From positions 496,001 through 560,000 of the forward strand of contig NZ_CP129104.1 of the NCBI RefSeq assembly GCF_030406605.1: a stretch of 64,000 nucleotides of DNA, given 5' to 3'. This document shows positions 35,291 to 44,013 of the stretch, in pieces (position 1 is the stretch's first letter; each line of letters opens with the position of its first letter). The position numbers were made by a program, and so were the translations under genes. The notes under the pieces are model-generated. The model was not told the DNA's origin. It saw only the letters and a program-made list of their open reading frames with translations, and searched no databases. The DNA is from Curtobacterium sp. 458 (GTDB lineage Bacteria > Actinomycetota > Actinomycetes > Actinomycetales > Microbacteriaceae).

Positions 35291-35953
35291 ATGCCGAACC
35301 CCGAGGACAACGCACCGAAGGACAACGTGCCCGAGGATGCAGAGCCCCAGGTCGAGGGCGACGCCACCAACGCGCAGGAGCCCGAGGACCTCATCGAGGC
35401 GGAGGGGCCGGACGTGGAGGTCCCCACGGACGGCCCCGCCGCCGGCGGGCCGCAGAGCGACCTCTCCCCGGAGGACCAGGCGCTGCTCGACGACGCCGCC
35501 CGAGGCATCGCCGAGGACAAGCTGAGCGCCGAGGACCGCGACCTGGTCGCCGAGATGCGGGCGGACATGCTCCGTGCGCAGGCCGAGCTGGTGAACTTCC
35601 GGAAGCGCGTCGAGCGTGACCGTGAGGCGAACCGCGAGGTCGCCATCGCCGAGGTCGTCCGGGCGCTCCTGCCGGCGCTCGACGACCTCACCCGAGCCGA
35701 GGCCCACGGCGACCTCGCCGAGGGGCCCATGCAGGTCATCGGTCAGAAGATCCGCGGCGGCTTCGAGAGGTTCAAGCTCGTGCAGATCGGTGAGAAGGGT
35801 GAGGCCTTCGACCCGAACATCCACGAGGCGATCGTGCAGCTCCCGACGCCGGGTGCGACCGCGCAGACCGTGGCGGACGTCGTCGAGCCGGGCTACAAAC
35901 TCGGCGAGCGGGTCCTCCGTGCGGCCAAGGTCGCGGTCGCGGTCCCGGCCTGA
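35291..35953 (+). CDS. grpE: Nucleotide exchange factor GrpE
   Basis: 220-residue co-chaperone that releases ADP from DnaK. The first 80 residues are acidic and disordered. A long coiled-coil (LSAEDRDLVAEMRADMLRAQAELVNFRKRVERDRE) leads to the beta-wing domain with VRALLPALDDLTRAEAHGDL, EGPMQVIGQKIRGGFERF and GEAFDPNIHEAIVQ. It lies 2 nt after dnaK and 22 nt before dnaJ, so the three are co-transcribed. Confidence 0.96.
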   Translation: MPNPEDNAPKDNVPEDAEPQVEGDATNAQEPEDLIEAEGPDVEVPTDGPAAGGPQSDLSPEDQALLDDAARGIAEDKLSAEDRDLVAEMRADMLRAQAELVNFRKRVERDREANREVAIAEVVRALLPALDDLTRAEAHGDLAEGPMQVIGQKIRGGFERFKLVQIGEKGEAFDPNIHEAIVQLPTPGATAQTVADVVEPGYKLGERVLRAAKVAVAVPA

Positions 35954-35975
35954 GCGCGGGAAAAGGTAGGTACGG

Positions 35976-36983
35976 ATGGCCAGTCAGGATTGGTTCGACA
36001 AGGACTTCTACAAGGTCCTCGGCGTCGACAAGACGGCGAGCGACGCTGAGCTGAAGAAGACCTACCGGAAGCTCGCGCGGCAGTACCACCCGGACTCCAA
36101 CCCGGGTGACGCCGCCGCCGAGGCCCGCTTCAAGGAGATCAGCGAGGCCTACTCGGTGCTCTCCGACAAGGAGCAGCGCGCCGAGTACGACCAGGTCCGC
36201 GCCATGGGCTCGGGCGCCCGCTTCACGGCGGGCGGCCCGGGTGCCCAGGGCGGCTTCGAGGACGTCTTCGGCGGCATGTTCGGCGGCGGTGGAGGCGGTC
36301 AGCGCGTCCGCTTCGGGCAGCCGGGCAACGGTCGCGGCGGCGCCGGCGGCTTCGAGGACATCCTCGGCGGCATGTTCGGCGGCGGCGGCTTCGGTCAGTC
36401 GAACGGCGGCTACCGCGGCTTCGGTGGACCGTCGAAGGGTCAGGACGTCACGGCGTCCACGACGCTCGACTTCGCGACCGCGATCGCCGGCGACACCGTC
36501 AAGCTCTCGCAGGGCAACGGTCGTCCGGTGAACGTCCGGATCCCGGCCGGGGTCGCGGACGGGCAGAAGATCCGTCTCCGCGGGCGCGGGCAGCCGTCCC
36601 CCGACGGCGGTGAGGCCGGCGACCTCGTGGTCACGGTCTCGGTCCGGAAGCACCCGGTCTTCGAGCGCGACGGGCTCAACCTCCGCGTGGACGTCCCCGT
36701 GACGTTCGTCGAGGCGGCGCTCGGCGCGACGATCCAGGTCCCGACGCTCGGCGGCGAGCCCGTCAAGCTGCGGGTCGCCCCCGGCACCCCGTCGGGTCGC
36801 GTCCTGCGCGTCAAGGGTCGCGGCGTCGCCAGCAACAAGGGCACGGGCGACCTGCTCGCCACCGTGCAGGTCGCGGTGCCCTCCCACCTGTCGGACAAGC
36901 AGCGCGAGGCCGTCGAGGCCCTGGCAGCTGCGCTGCCCGACGAGGACCCCCGCGAGGACCTCCTCGCCAAGGCGCGCGGCTAG
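35976..36983 (+). CDS. dnaJ: DnaJ-type co-chaperone without zinc finger (CbpA-like)
   Basis: 335-residue J-protein stimulating the DnaK ATPase. J domain at about 8-75 with the catalytic HPD in RQYHPDSNPGD; a Gly/Phe-rich linker (about 85-150) with two GGMFGGGG repeats; then two C-terminal substrate-binding beta domains (VNVRIPAGVADGQKIRLRGRG; LRVAPGTPSGRVLRVKGRG). The CxxCxGxG zinc-binding repeats of class A DnaJ are absent, so it is class B despite its place in the dnaK operon. This is the usual form in HspR-controlled actinobacterial clusters. Confidence 0.94.
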   Translation: MASQDWFDKDFYKVLGVDKTASDAELKKTYRKLARQYHPDSNPGDAAAEARFKEISEAYSVLSDKEQRAEYDQVRAMGSGARFTAGGPGAQGGFEDVFGGMFGGGGGGQRVRFGQPGNGRGGAGGFEDILGGMFGGGGFGQSNGGYRGFGGPSKGQDVTASTTLDFATAIAGDTVKLSQGNGRPVNVRIPAGVADGQKIRLRGRGQPSPDGGEAGDLVVTVSVRKHPVFERDGLNLRVDVPVTFVEAALGATIQVPTLGGEPVKLRVAPGTPSGRVLRVKGRGVASNKGTGDLLATVQVAVPSHLSDKQREAVEALAAALPDEDPREDLLAKARG

Positions 36984-37000
36984 CGCGCTGCACGAAACCC

Positions 37001-37053
37001 GGCCTGGAGGCTCGGCGCGGCTCCGTCAGGAAGCCGCACCGAGCCTCCAGGCT
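37001..37053 (+). terminator. Hairpin of the TGGAGGC palindrome family between dnaJ and hspR
   Basis: Arms 37001-37022 and 37032-37053 pair with two mismatches around a 9-nt loop, core GCCTGGAGGCTCGG and complement. It begins 18 nt after the dnaJ stop and lies 36 nt before hspR. It could lower read-through into hspR. Confidence 0.7.
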
Positions 37054-37088
37054 GGTCCGCACCACGACAACGACGAGAGGGGCGGTCG

Positions 37089-37508
37089 ATGACCGACATG
37101 GACGAGAACTCGCCCGTCTTCGCCATCGCGATGGCGGCCGAGCTCGCGGAGATGCACCCGCAGACGCTCCGGCAGTACGACCGGCTCGGCCTCGTCGTGC
37201 CCGGCCGCACCCGCGGCGGGTCGCGGCGGTACTCGATGCGCGACATCGCCCAGCTGCGGGAGATCGCGCGGCTCGGGTCCGAGGGCGTCTCGCTCGAGGG
37301 CATCCGTCGGGTGCTCGAACTCGAGAACGAGAACCGGGCGCTGCGCTCGCGGGTGTCGGAACTCGAGACGGCCCTCGCCGATCAGCTCATCAACCGGCCG
37401 GGCGCGCGTGTGTTCGCGGCCTCGGCGACCGGCGGTGCGGTGCCGTTGCGCGCCGGGATGCGCCCGCAGCGGAACACGCAGATCGTCCTCTGGCGTCCGC
37501 CGCACTAG
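37089..37508 (+). CDS. hspR: Heat shock repressor HspR (MerR family)
   Basis: 139-residue MerR-type regulator. The winged helix reads FAIAMAAELAEMHPQTLRQYDRLGLVVPGRTRGGSRRYSMRDIAQLREIARLGSEGVSLEGIRRVLELE, followed by a coiled-coil and a hydrophobic C-terminal tail ending TQIVLWRPPH. In Streptomyces, HspR represses the dnaK operon and clpB through HAIR boxes with DnaK as co-repressor. HAIR-type boxes occur here at both dnaK and clpB, which supports the same circuit. GAGGGG precedes the ATG. Confidence 0.95.
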   Translation: MTDMDENSPVFAIAMAAELAEMHPQTLRQYDRLGLVVPGRTRGGSRRYSMRDIAQLREIARLGSEGVSLEGIRRVLELENENRALRSRVSELETALADQLINRPGARVFAASATGGAVPLRAGMRPQRNTQIVLWRPPH

Positions 37509-37531
37509 GGCGCACTGGGTAGGGTGGCGCC

Positions 37532-38674
37532 GTGCCACCGGACCTCGCCGACCTCTTCCGCCGTCGCGACGACGACGCGCCGGACCTGATCACGATCGAC
37601 GGCACCGACCGCTTCATCCTCGACGAGGCGCCGCACGTACACGGCGATGCGCTCCGGCAGCCGGGTGAGGTCGCGGTCGTCGACGACCGGAACGGTGTGC
37701 TCACGCTCGGGGTCATCTCGGTGCACGGCGCGTCGGACGTCCGGGTCGTGCAGGACTCCCTCGTCGGGGTCCGCGCGCTCGAGGCCAACGCCGGCGTCTT
37801 CGGGCGGCGGGGCTTCCACCATCCGGACTCCCTCGAACGGGCGTTCACCGACGCACGGCTCGTGCTGCTGCGCCTCTCGAAGTCGAACGACCGGCTCGAC
37901 GAGATCGCCCGCGCGGTCGCCCGGTACGCCGCACCCGACGTGGTGCTGCTCTGCGGCGGGGTGTCGAAGCACATGAACCTCGGGCAGAACGACGTCCTCC
38001 GTCGGTACTTCGGCGAGGTGACGGCCTCGCGCGGGCGCGGGAAGTCGCGGCTCCTCGTCGCGCAGGACCCCCTTCGTGCCTCGGCCGTCCGCGCGGACAC
38101 GTCGAACCCGTGGCCGCGGTCGGTCCACAACGACGAACTCGGGTTGACGCTCGTCGCGCACGGCGGGGTGTTCGCGGGACCGTCGCTCGATCAAGGCACG
38201 CGCGTGCTCCTCGACGTGGTGCGCGACGCCGTCCCGACCGCTCGGACCGCTGTCGACCTCGGCTGCGGGAACGGCGTCATCGCGGTGTCGCTCGCGCGGC
38301 AGCGGCCCGGCATCAAGGTCATCGCGACGGACGTGACGCAGACCGCGGTGGCGTCGACGAAGGCGACCGCGGCGGCGAACGATGTGGAGGACCGCGTGCA
38401 GGTCGTGCGGACGGACGCGGGCGACGAGCTCCAGGACGGCTGCGCCCAGCTCGTGCTGTGCAACCCGCCGTTCCACGCGGACACCACGGTGACCACCGAC
38501 GCCGCCGAGGCGATGTTCCGGAACGCGGCCACGATCCTCCAGTCCGGCGGGGAACTGTGGTGCGTCTGGAACTCGCACCTGCGTTACCGGCCGGTGTTGG
38601 AGCGTGTCGTCGGCGCGACGCGCCAGGTGGTCCGGACCGACAAGTTCACCGTGACGGCGTCGCGGGTCTCGTGA
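37532..38674 (+). CDS. Class I SAM methyltransferase, RsmC/RlmG-like
   Basis: 380-residue protein with the two-part layout of rRNA guanine-N2 methyltransferases: a degenerate N-terminal methyltransferase-like half (about 1-190) and a catalytic C-terminal half with the SAM motif VDLGCGNGVIAVSLA and the N-methyltransferase motif CNPPFH. It probably methylates a guanine in 16S or 23S rRNA; which one cannot be decided by eye. It starts with GTG at 37532, 6 nt after TAGGGT (leaderless-type), so it need not depend on hspR 23 nt upstream. Confidence 0.87.
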   Translation: MPPDLADLFRRRDDDAPDLITIDGTDRFILDEAPHVHGDALRQPGEVAVVDDRNGVLTLGVISVHGASDVRVVQDSLVGVRALEANAGVFGRRGFHHPDSLERAFTDARLVLLRLSKSNDRLDEIARAVARYAAPDVVLLCGGVSKHMNLGQNDVLRRYFGEVTASRGRGKSRLLVAQDPLRASAVRADTSNPWPRSVHNDELGLTLVAHGGVFAGPSLDQGTRVLLDVVRDAVPTARTAVDLGCGNGVIAVSLARQRPGIKVIATDVTQTAVASTKATAAANDVEDRVQVVRTDAGDELQDGCAQLVLCNPPFHADTTVTTDAAEAMFRNAATILQSGGELWCVWNSHLRYRPVLERVVGATRQVVRTDKFTVTASRVS

Positions 38675-38680
38675 CGCGGC

Positions 38681-40702
38681 TCAGCGTGCCTCCTCGATCG
38701 CCCCGCCGATCTGCCTCCACAGCGCACGTGCCCACGGCTCGGTGAGGTGTCCGTGGTCCCGGTACAGCAGGGTGTTCCCGGACACGACGCCGCACCGGGT
38801 GGCCGAGCAGAACCAGTCGGTGAGGTCGGCGTAACCGTGACCGGCGTCCTCGGTCACGCGCCGTTCCGAGGCGATCCAACCAGGGTCCACACCGACGTGC
38901 CGGTCGACGCCACAGGCGCCGGCGTCGTCGAGGTTCGCCGAGAGGCACCGCGGGACCGACTCCGCGAACTCCGGGGTGTCGGCGAGGACACTCGCCCGTG
39001 ACCGCTCGGGCAGCGCGGCCAGCGTCCGACGCAGCCCCTCGCGCCACAGGTCGATCCGGGCGGCCCGGTCTGCCTCGTCGGGCGCACCCACGAGCGGCAG
39101 GTGCGCGGAACCGGCGACGAGCACGACGTCCGGTGCGTCGGCCGTGAGCCGCTGCAGCACTGCGGCTCGCCACACGTCGCACTCCCGGTAGGGGCGGCCC
39201 GACGTCCTGACCTCGACGTCGACCATCGTGCACGCGTTCTTCGTGTACCCGAGGACCCGGACCCCGCCGCGTCGTTCCGCCCAGCCCTCGAGTGCCGGCA
39301 TCCAGTGCGCGGCGTGGGAGTCCCCCACGAGCGCGACCGTCAGGGCACCCTCGGGGTCTCCGAGCACGCACGAATTCACCGTCGTGTCCGAGGTCGACTC
39401 CACGTGGCAGCCCTCGCGTCGGTAGTCCGACGAAGCCTCGGTCGCCCGGTCGAGCTGTGGTTCGAGTCCGCTCGGGACGAACGGCGTGAAGGTCGGCGGT
39501 GCAGTGGGCGTCACATCAGCGGCGGAGCGGCCCGACGTCGACGTCCGAGGGTCGGTGGCCGTACCCGCCCCGAGGACGACGGCGACGGCGAGGGCACTCG
39601 CGGAGACCCCGAGCAGCACGGTCCGGACGCCCGGCGCACGGACACCACGGAACGGCTGCTCGACGTACCGCGTCGTCAGGTGCGCGAGGACGACGGCGGT
39701 GGCCAGCGCGACGAAGCGCGCCCAGAGCGGAAGGGGCGTCGCGAGTCCGATCGCGGCCTGGGGCAGGACGAGCAGCGGCCAGTGCCAGAGGTACAGCGCG
39801 TACGAGATGCCCCCGAGGTACTGCAACGGACGGACCCCGAGCAGGACGACGGGGCCGAACGGGTGGCCAGCGGCTCCACTCCACACGAGCGCCACCGCAG
39901 AGAGGACCGGCAAGAGGACGGCCGTCCCCGGGTACGCGGTGGTCTCGTCGAACGTGGTCGCCGCGAGGAGGATGCCCGCGAGACCCGCCCAGCCGATGCA
40001 CGCGGCCGTGTGACCCCGCACGACCGCCCGCCGAGCCACCGCGACCGCGACGAGTCCACCGGCCGCGAGTTCCCAGGCACGGGACGGCAGGGAGAAGAAG
40101 GCCCACGGTTGGGACCGGTCCGTCAGCAGCACGGCGAGGGTCAGTGACAGTCCGATGAGCGCCACGATCGTGCCGACGAGCAGGGCCGTCCGCTGGCTGT
40201 CCGACGAACGGCGTCCGAGTCGCCAGACGAGCAGGAGCAGCAGTGGCCAGAGCAGGTAGAACTGCTCCTCGACCCCGAGGGACCAGTAGTGCTGGAACGG
40301 CGACGGAGCGGTCCCGGTGAGGTAGTCGGTGCCTTCCGATGCGAAGTACAGGTTCGGAACCGACAGGAACGAAGCCACCGCGGCGTCGACGAGTTCGCCA
40401 CGTGCCAGGGGCGGGACGAGCCCGAGTCCGGCCACCGCCGTCACGAGGGCGACGACGAGGGCCGACGGCAGGATGCGACGGACACGACGAGCCCAGAACG
40501 CAGCGAGGTCGACACGGCCCCGCTGCTCGAGCTCGCGGACGACGTGACCGGTGATGAGGAAGCCGGAGATCACGAAGAAGACGTCGACCCCGACGAACCC
40601 GCCGCCGAACGTGAGCCCGGCATGATCGAGGAGGACGAGCGCGACCGCGATGCCGCGAAGGCCGTGCACATCCGTTCGGAACGCGGGGGGAGGGCTGGTC
40701 AT
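38681..40702 (-). CDS. OafA-type acyltransferase with C-terminal SGNH domain
   Basis: 673-residue protein. N-terminal acyltransferase-3 domain (about 1-375): ten membrane segments with the catalytic-type His in DVHGLRGIAVALVLLDHAG and GGGFVGVDVFFVISGFLIT. C-terminal extracytoplasmic SGNH-like domain from about 430: GDSHAAHWMPALEGWA (block I Ser) and, near the end, the D-x-x-H-type LYRDHGHLTE. Such fusions O-acetylate exported polysaccharides. It is divergent from the BY-kinase gene. GGAG lies 6 nt before the ATG. It probably decorates the exopolysaccharide encoded here. Confidence 0.9.
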   Translation of the reverse strand: MTSPPPAFRTDVHGLRGIAVALVLLDHAGLTFGGGFVGVDVFFVISGFLITGHVVRELEQRGRVDLAAFWARRVRRILPSALVVALVTAVAGLGLVPPLARGELVDAAVASFLSVPNLYFASEGTDYLTGTAPSPFQHYWSLGVEEQFYLLWPLLLLLVWRLGRRSSDSQRTALLVGTIVALIGLSLTLAVLLTDRSQPWAFFSLPSRAWELAAGGLVAVAVARRAVVRGHTAACIGWAGLAGILLAATTFDETTAYPGTAVLLPVLSAVALVWSGAAGHPFGPVVLLGVRPLQYLGGISYALYLWHWPLLVLPQAAIGLATPLPLWARFVALATAVVLAHLTTRYVEQPFRGVRAPGVRTVLLGVSASALAVAVVLGAGTATDPRTSTSGRSAADVTPTAPPTFTPFVPSGLEPQLDRATEASSDYRREGCHVESTSDTTVNSCVLGDPEGALTVALVGDSHAAHWMPALEGWAERRGGVRVLGYTKNACTMVDVEVRTSGRPYRECDVWRAAVLQRLTADAPDVVLVAGSAHLPLVGAPDEADRAARIDLWREGLRRTLAALPERSRASVLADTPEFAESVPRCLSANLDDAGACGVDRHVGVDPGWIASERRVTEDAGHGYADLTDWFCSATRCGVVSGNTLLYRDHGHLTEPWARALWRQIGGAIEEAR

Positions 40703-40722
40703 CTCGTCTCCGTTCAGGGCGG

Positions 40723-40750
40723 GTGACCAAATACTATCATGTGATATATT
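40723..40750 (+). promoter_or_regulatory. Promoter of the Wzz/BY-kinase gene with CACATG-type motif
   Basis: -35-like GTGACC (40723-40728), 16-nt spacer, -10 TATATT (40745-40750). The spacer holds ATCATGTGAT (40736-40745), whose complement contains the CACATG core also found upstream of the polymerase and beta-helix genes. The opposite strand offers TAGTAT (40736-40731) for the divergent acyltransferase gene. Confidence 0.55.
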
Positions 40751-40787
40751 TACGTTGACGACCACTCCCTCCAGACAGGAACGCGAC

Positions 40788-42287
40788 ATGGACACGGCGA
40801 ACCTCGTGAAGGTCTTCCGCAAGGGATGGCTCCTGATCACGATCGGCCTCTTGCTCGGCGGGGGCGCCGGGTTCACCGCCGCCGAGGCCGCGACACCCGA
40901 GTACACGGCAGCGGTCAAGCTCTTCGTCGCGGTCCGCACTCCGGACGCAGCATCAGCGACCGACGTGTCGCAGGGCAACGCCGCAGCACAGCAGAAGGTC
41001 CGCTCCTACGCGGACGTGATCCTGACCGAGAGCATCCTGCAGCCGGTGATCGACGAACTCGGGCTCGACACGACCCCGACGGCCCTCGCGCGGCGTGTGC
41101 AGCCGACGATCAACACGAACACCGTCGTGATGACGATCGCCGTCACCGACGGATCTGCCCGCCGCTCGGCCCGCATCGCGGACGCCATCGGCACGAGCTT
41201 CATCCGCGTCATCGAAGGACTCGAGAAGCCGAGTCCCGACGCGACGAGCCTCGTCCGGGCCTCGACCATCCAGGGCGCCGTCGTCCCGTCCGCGCCCTCC
41301 TCGCCGAACACGCCGTTGCACCTCGCCGTCGGTCTCGCGCTCGGCGCCCTGTTCGGGTTCGGCGCAGCACTCCTCCGGAGCGTCGTCGACACCAGGGTGC
41401 ACGGGCCGCGCGACGTCGCCACCAGCACCGACTCGCCGATCCTCGCCACGCTCGGCTTCGACCACGACGCGAAGCGCCGCCCGCTGATCGTCTCCGCGGA
41501 CCCGCGCAACCCGCTCGCCGAGGCGTACCGGGCGCTCCGGACCAACCTCCAGTTCGTCGACCTCGGGTCAGGCAACGGCAGCTTCGTCGTGACCTCCGCG
41601 ATGCCCAGTGAAGGGAAGACCACGTCGACCGCGAACCTCGCCATCGCGCTCGCCGAGACCGGCGCACGCGTGGTGCTCATCGACGCCGACCTTCGCCGAC
41701 CGCGGGTCGCCGAGGTGATGGGGCTCGAGAACGCCGCGGGCCTCACCGATCTCCTCATCGGTCGAGCCGAGGTCCACGACGTCGTCCAGCCGTGGGGGCG
41801 CACCAAGCTCGACGTGCTCCCCGCCGGACTCGTCCCGCCGAACCCGAGCGAGCTCCTGGGATCGGCCGCGATGCAGGCGTTGCTGGAGCTCCTGACGGAG
41901 CAGTACGACCACGTGCTCCTCGATGCGCCGCCACTCCTGCCGGTGACCGACGCCGCGGTGCTCGCGTCGATGACCTCCGGTGCCGTCGTGGTCACCTCGG
42001 CCCGGAGCAGCCGCACGCCGCAGCTCCGTGCCGCGCTCGACCGCCTCGACCGGGTGGGGGCCTCCGTCCTCGGCATCGTCGTCAGCATGGTGGCCTTCCG
42101 CGGGCGCAAGGGGTACGGCGGCGCGTACGGATCGGCGTACGGGGCGTACTACGGCGGCGCCGCGACGGTCGACCTGGCAGTCGCTGCACCGAAGCGTGGA
42201 CGTCGACTGCGCGACAGTGAGACGGGGGCGTTCCCGGTCGCGCCGGCGGCACCCATCCGGTCGCACGCGGACGACTCAGCGAAGTGA
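40788..42287 (+). CDS. Polysaccharide co-polymerase and BY-type tyrosine kinase (Wzz-Wzc fusion)
   Basis: 499-residue membrane protein controlling exopolysaccharide chain length. Wzz-type domain with membrane helices at about 13-33 and 175-195; then a cytoplasmic BY-kinase: EAYRALRTNLQFVD, Walker A MPSEGKTTS (Lys277), Walker A' VLIDADLRRP (Asp299, Asp301) and Walker B VLLDAPPLL. The tail has a tyrosine cluster (GYGGAYGSAYGAYYGG) for autophosphorylation. No cognate low-molecular-weight phosphatase or outer-membrane Wza is linked, as expected for a Gram-positive cell. AGGA precedes the ATG at 40788. Confidence 0.92.
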   Translation: MDTANLVKVFRKGWLLITIGLLLGGGAGFTAAEAATPEYTAAVKLFVAVRTPDAASATDVSQGNAAAQQKVRSYADVILTESILQPVIDELGLDTTPTALARRVQPTINTNTVVMTIAVTDGSARRSARIADAIGTSFIRVIEGLEKPSPDATSLVRASTIQGAVVPSAPSSPNTPLHLAVGLALGALFGFGAALLRSVVDTRVHGPRDVATSTDSPILATLGFDHDAKRRPLIVSADPRNPLAEAYRALRTNLQFVDLGSGNGSFVVTSAMPSEGKTTSTANLAIALAETGARVVLIDADLRRPRVAEVMGLENAAGLTDLLIGRAEVHDVVQPWGRTKLDVLPAGLVPPNPSELLGSAAMQALLELLTEQYDHVLLDAPPLLPVTDAAVLASMTSGAVVVTSARSSRTPQLRAALDRLDRVGASVLGIVVSMVAFRGRKGYGGAYGSAYGAYYGGAATVDLAVAAPKRGRRLRDSETGAFPVAPAAPIRSHADDSAK

Positions 42288-42544
42288 GGACCGGCCTGCC
42301 CTGCACGGAGCACGTGCTCGGCGGGGCAGACCGGTCCAGGCGGCGGGCCGGACAGATCAAGCCAGCAGTTCGAGTCCGACCGGGCGGGTCTGGCCGGCCC
42401 GGGCCGGTCTGCCCTGCCGGTCCGGCCGGGCCGGGCGGGTCTGGACGGGTCCGGCCGGTCTTGCCGGGCCGGTTGGGCCGGGCCGGTTGGGCGGGTCTGG
42501 CCGGCCGGTCTGGCCGGGCGGTGTGGCCGTCAGCTCGCCGTCGC
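42288..42544. repeat. Low-complexity G/C-rich intergenic block
   Basis: This 257-bp gap between the convergent BY-kinase and beta-helix genes is built of imperfect short repeats of GGTCTGGCCGG, GGGCCGGTTG and CCGGCCGGG, with strong G-over-C and T-over-A skew on the plus strand in its second half. No open frame, promoter or clean hairpin was recognised. It may act in termination simply by forming many G-rich structures. Confidence 0.6.
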
Positions 42545-43924
42545 TCAGGCCAGCACGGCGAAGGTCGAATTCTGCTCCAGACCCGTCGCGGCGGTCCACG
42601 CCGCGCGCTGATCGATGCGCTCGGACCGCTGCCAGTGCAGGCGTGTGGTCGGGGCGATTCGGATCGTGTTCTCGTCGCTCGTCAGACCGACGGGCACGCG
42701 GACCTTCGCGTAGAGGTAGGCGTCCGAGGCGCCGGCGAACTCATTGCCCCGCATGGCGATCCGAGCCTCCACGGCGTCCGAGTAGAACAGCACGTGCGAC
42801 CCCTTCCCCGACCGGTCGAGTCGGACACGCGCGCTCCAGCTCGACCCGGCCCGCGACGCTCTGGTGCCGCGGACGGCACAGGTCGACACGGTGCCCGGAT
42901 CAGGAGCGCCGGAGGACCAGTACTCGAAGGTCTGCATGTTCCGGTCCGAGACGTTGCCGTTGAACTCGACGTTCGACCATGATGGCCCCGACACCACCGC
43001 GGGCCCCTGGATCGTCATCGCGGTGTCCCAGCAGTCGACGATCGTGTTGGCGGCGATCAGGACGTCCGTGGCGCCGCTCCACACCTGCACGCCGTTGCCC
43101 ATCCGGGAGACACCGTCCGCGGCGAATCCGCCCCCGGCTTCGCCGACGATGCAGCCTGCGAGCGTGAACCCCTGCGTCGGGACAGCGGAGCTCGCCGTCT
43201 GCACCGCATTGCGCCCTGTACCGAGGAGGGCGAGGTCGCGCACAGTCGTTCCGGAGCGCCCCTCGAGGATCGGTTCCGCCACGGCCAGCCACACACGCCG
43301 GCCGTCGGTGCTCGGGTTCTCTGTGCACCGCACCGTGACGACGGGCCCGATCGACGTGAACTGCCAGTCTTCGGTGAGCGCGCTGGTCGAGGCCTTCCGG
43401 TCACCGTGCATCGTGCCGTCGACCTTGAGGAACCCGATCTCCGTCGTCCAGGTGCTCACGTGGCCGTGATGCGTCCGTCCGATGTTCGCTGCACTGAGGT
43501 CGACCTGCCAGAGACCGTCACCGACGGCGTCCCAGCACCGCTCCCCCTGGACGTACTTGTAGGTCGTGATCACCGGCGCTTCGGACTCGTCGCCCCAGGA
43601 CTCGAACCGGAGTCCGCGCGTCGATCCGGGTCGGATGATGCCGTGGAACCGTCTACCGCGCCGGAAGCGCACGGTGCTCCCGGCCGCGGCCGCTCCGGAT
43701 GCGATGGCCTGGTTCACCCTCGCAGTCGTCGCCCAGGGGCGCGTCCGACTGCCGTCGGCGGTGTCGTCGCCCGCGGCGGAGTCGACGAAGTACTCCGCGG
43801 TGGCCGCACGCGCCGGACTCGTCCAGACCGTCAGCGCTGCCGCGGCCAGTCCCGCGGCGCCACCGGACAGCACTGTCCGTCGGCGCAGCCGCGCGGCGCG
43901 CGGCGGTTCGTTGTGGTCGTGCAT
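42545..43924 (-). CDS. Secreted right-handed beta-helix protein (Tat signal)
   Basis: 459-residue exported protein. The N-terminus RLRRRTVLSGGAAGLAAAALTVWTSPARA is a Tat-type signal with cleavage after ARA. The mature part starts AEYFVDSAAGDDTADGSRTRPWATTARVNQAI, the usual opening of secreted parallel beta-helix proteins, and continues with short strand repeats (VRDLALLGTGRNAVQ, FTLAGCIVGEAGGGFAADG, VLIAANTIVDCWDTAMTIQG). Many such proteins are polysaccharide lyases or hydrolases. No catalytic residues can be assigned, so a role in trimming or degrading the exopolysaccharide is inference from location. Confidence 0.75.
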   Translation of the reverse strand: MHDHNEPPRAARLRRRTVLSGGAAGLAAAALTVWTSPARAATAEYFVDSAAGDDTADGSRTRPWATTARVNQAIASGAAAAGSTVRFRRGRRFHGIIRPGSTRGLRFESWGDESEAPVITTYKYVQGERCWDAVGDGLWQVDLSAANIGRTHHGHVSTWTTEIGFLKVDGTMHGDRKASTSALTEDWQFTSIGPVVTVRCTENPSTDGRRVWLAVAEPILEGRSGTTVRDLALLGTGRNAVQTASSAVPTQGFTLAGCIVGEAGGGFAADGVSRMGNGVQVWSGATDVLIAANTIVDCWDTAMTIQGPAVVSGPSWSNVEFNGNVSDRNMQTFEYWSSGAPDPGTVSTCAVRGTRASRAGSSWSARVRLDRSGKGSHVLFYSDAVEARIAMRGNEFAGASDAYLYAKVRVPVGLTSDENTIRIAPTTRLHWQRSERIDQRAAWTAATGLEQNSTFAVLA

Positions 43925-43997
43925 GTCGTTCCTCTCCGCGCCGCACTCCGCGGCGCCGCGAGGACCCTACGGGCGCGGGCATTCGAGGACCGAAGCG

Positions 43998-44013
43998 TTC
44001 ACATGTCACATGG
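43998..44013 (-). promoter_or_regulatory. CACATG-type motif upstream of the beta-helix gene
   Basis: TTCACATGTCACATGG, an AT-rich island that overlaps the last codons of the flippase gene and lies 74 bp upstream of the beta-helix start. It shares CACATGTCA with the polymerase promoter. No convincing -10 follows, so its role is uncertain. Confidence 0.4.
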
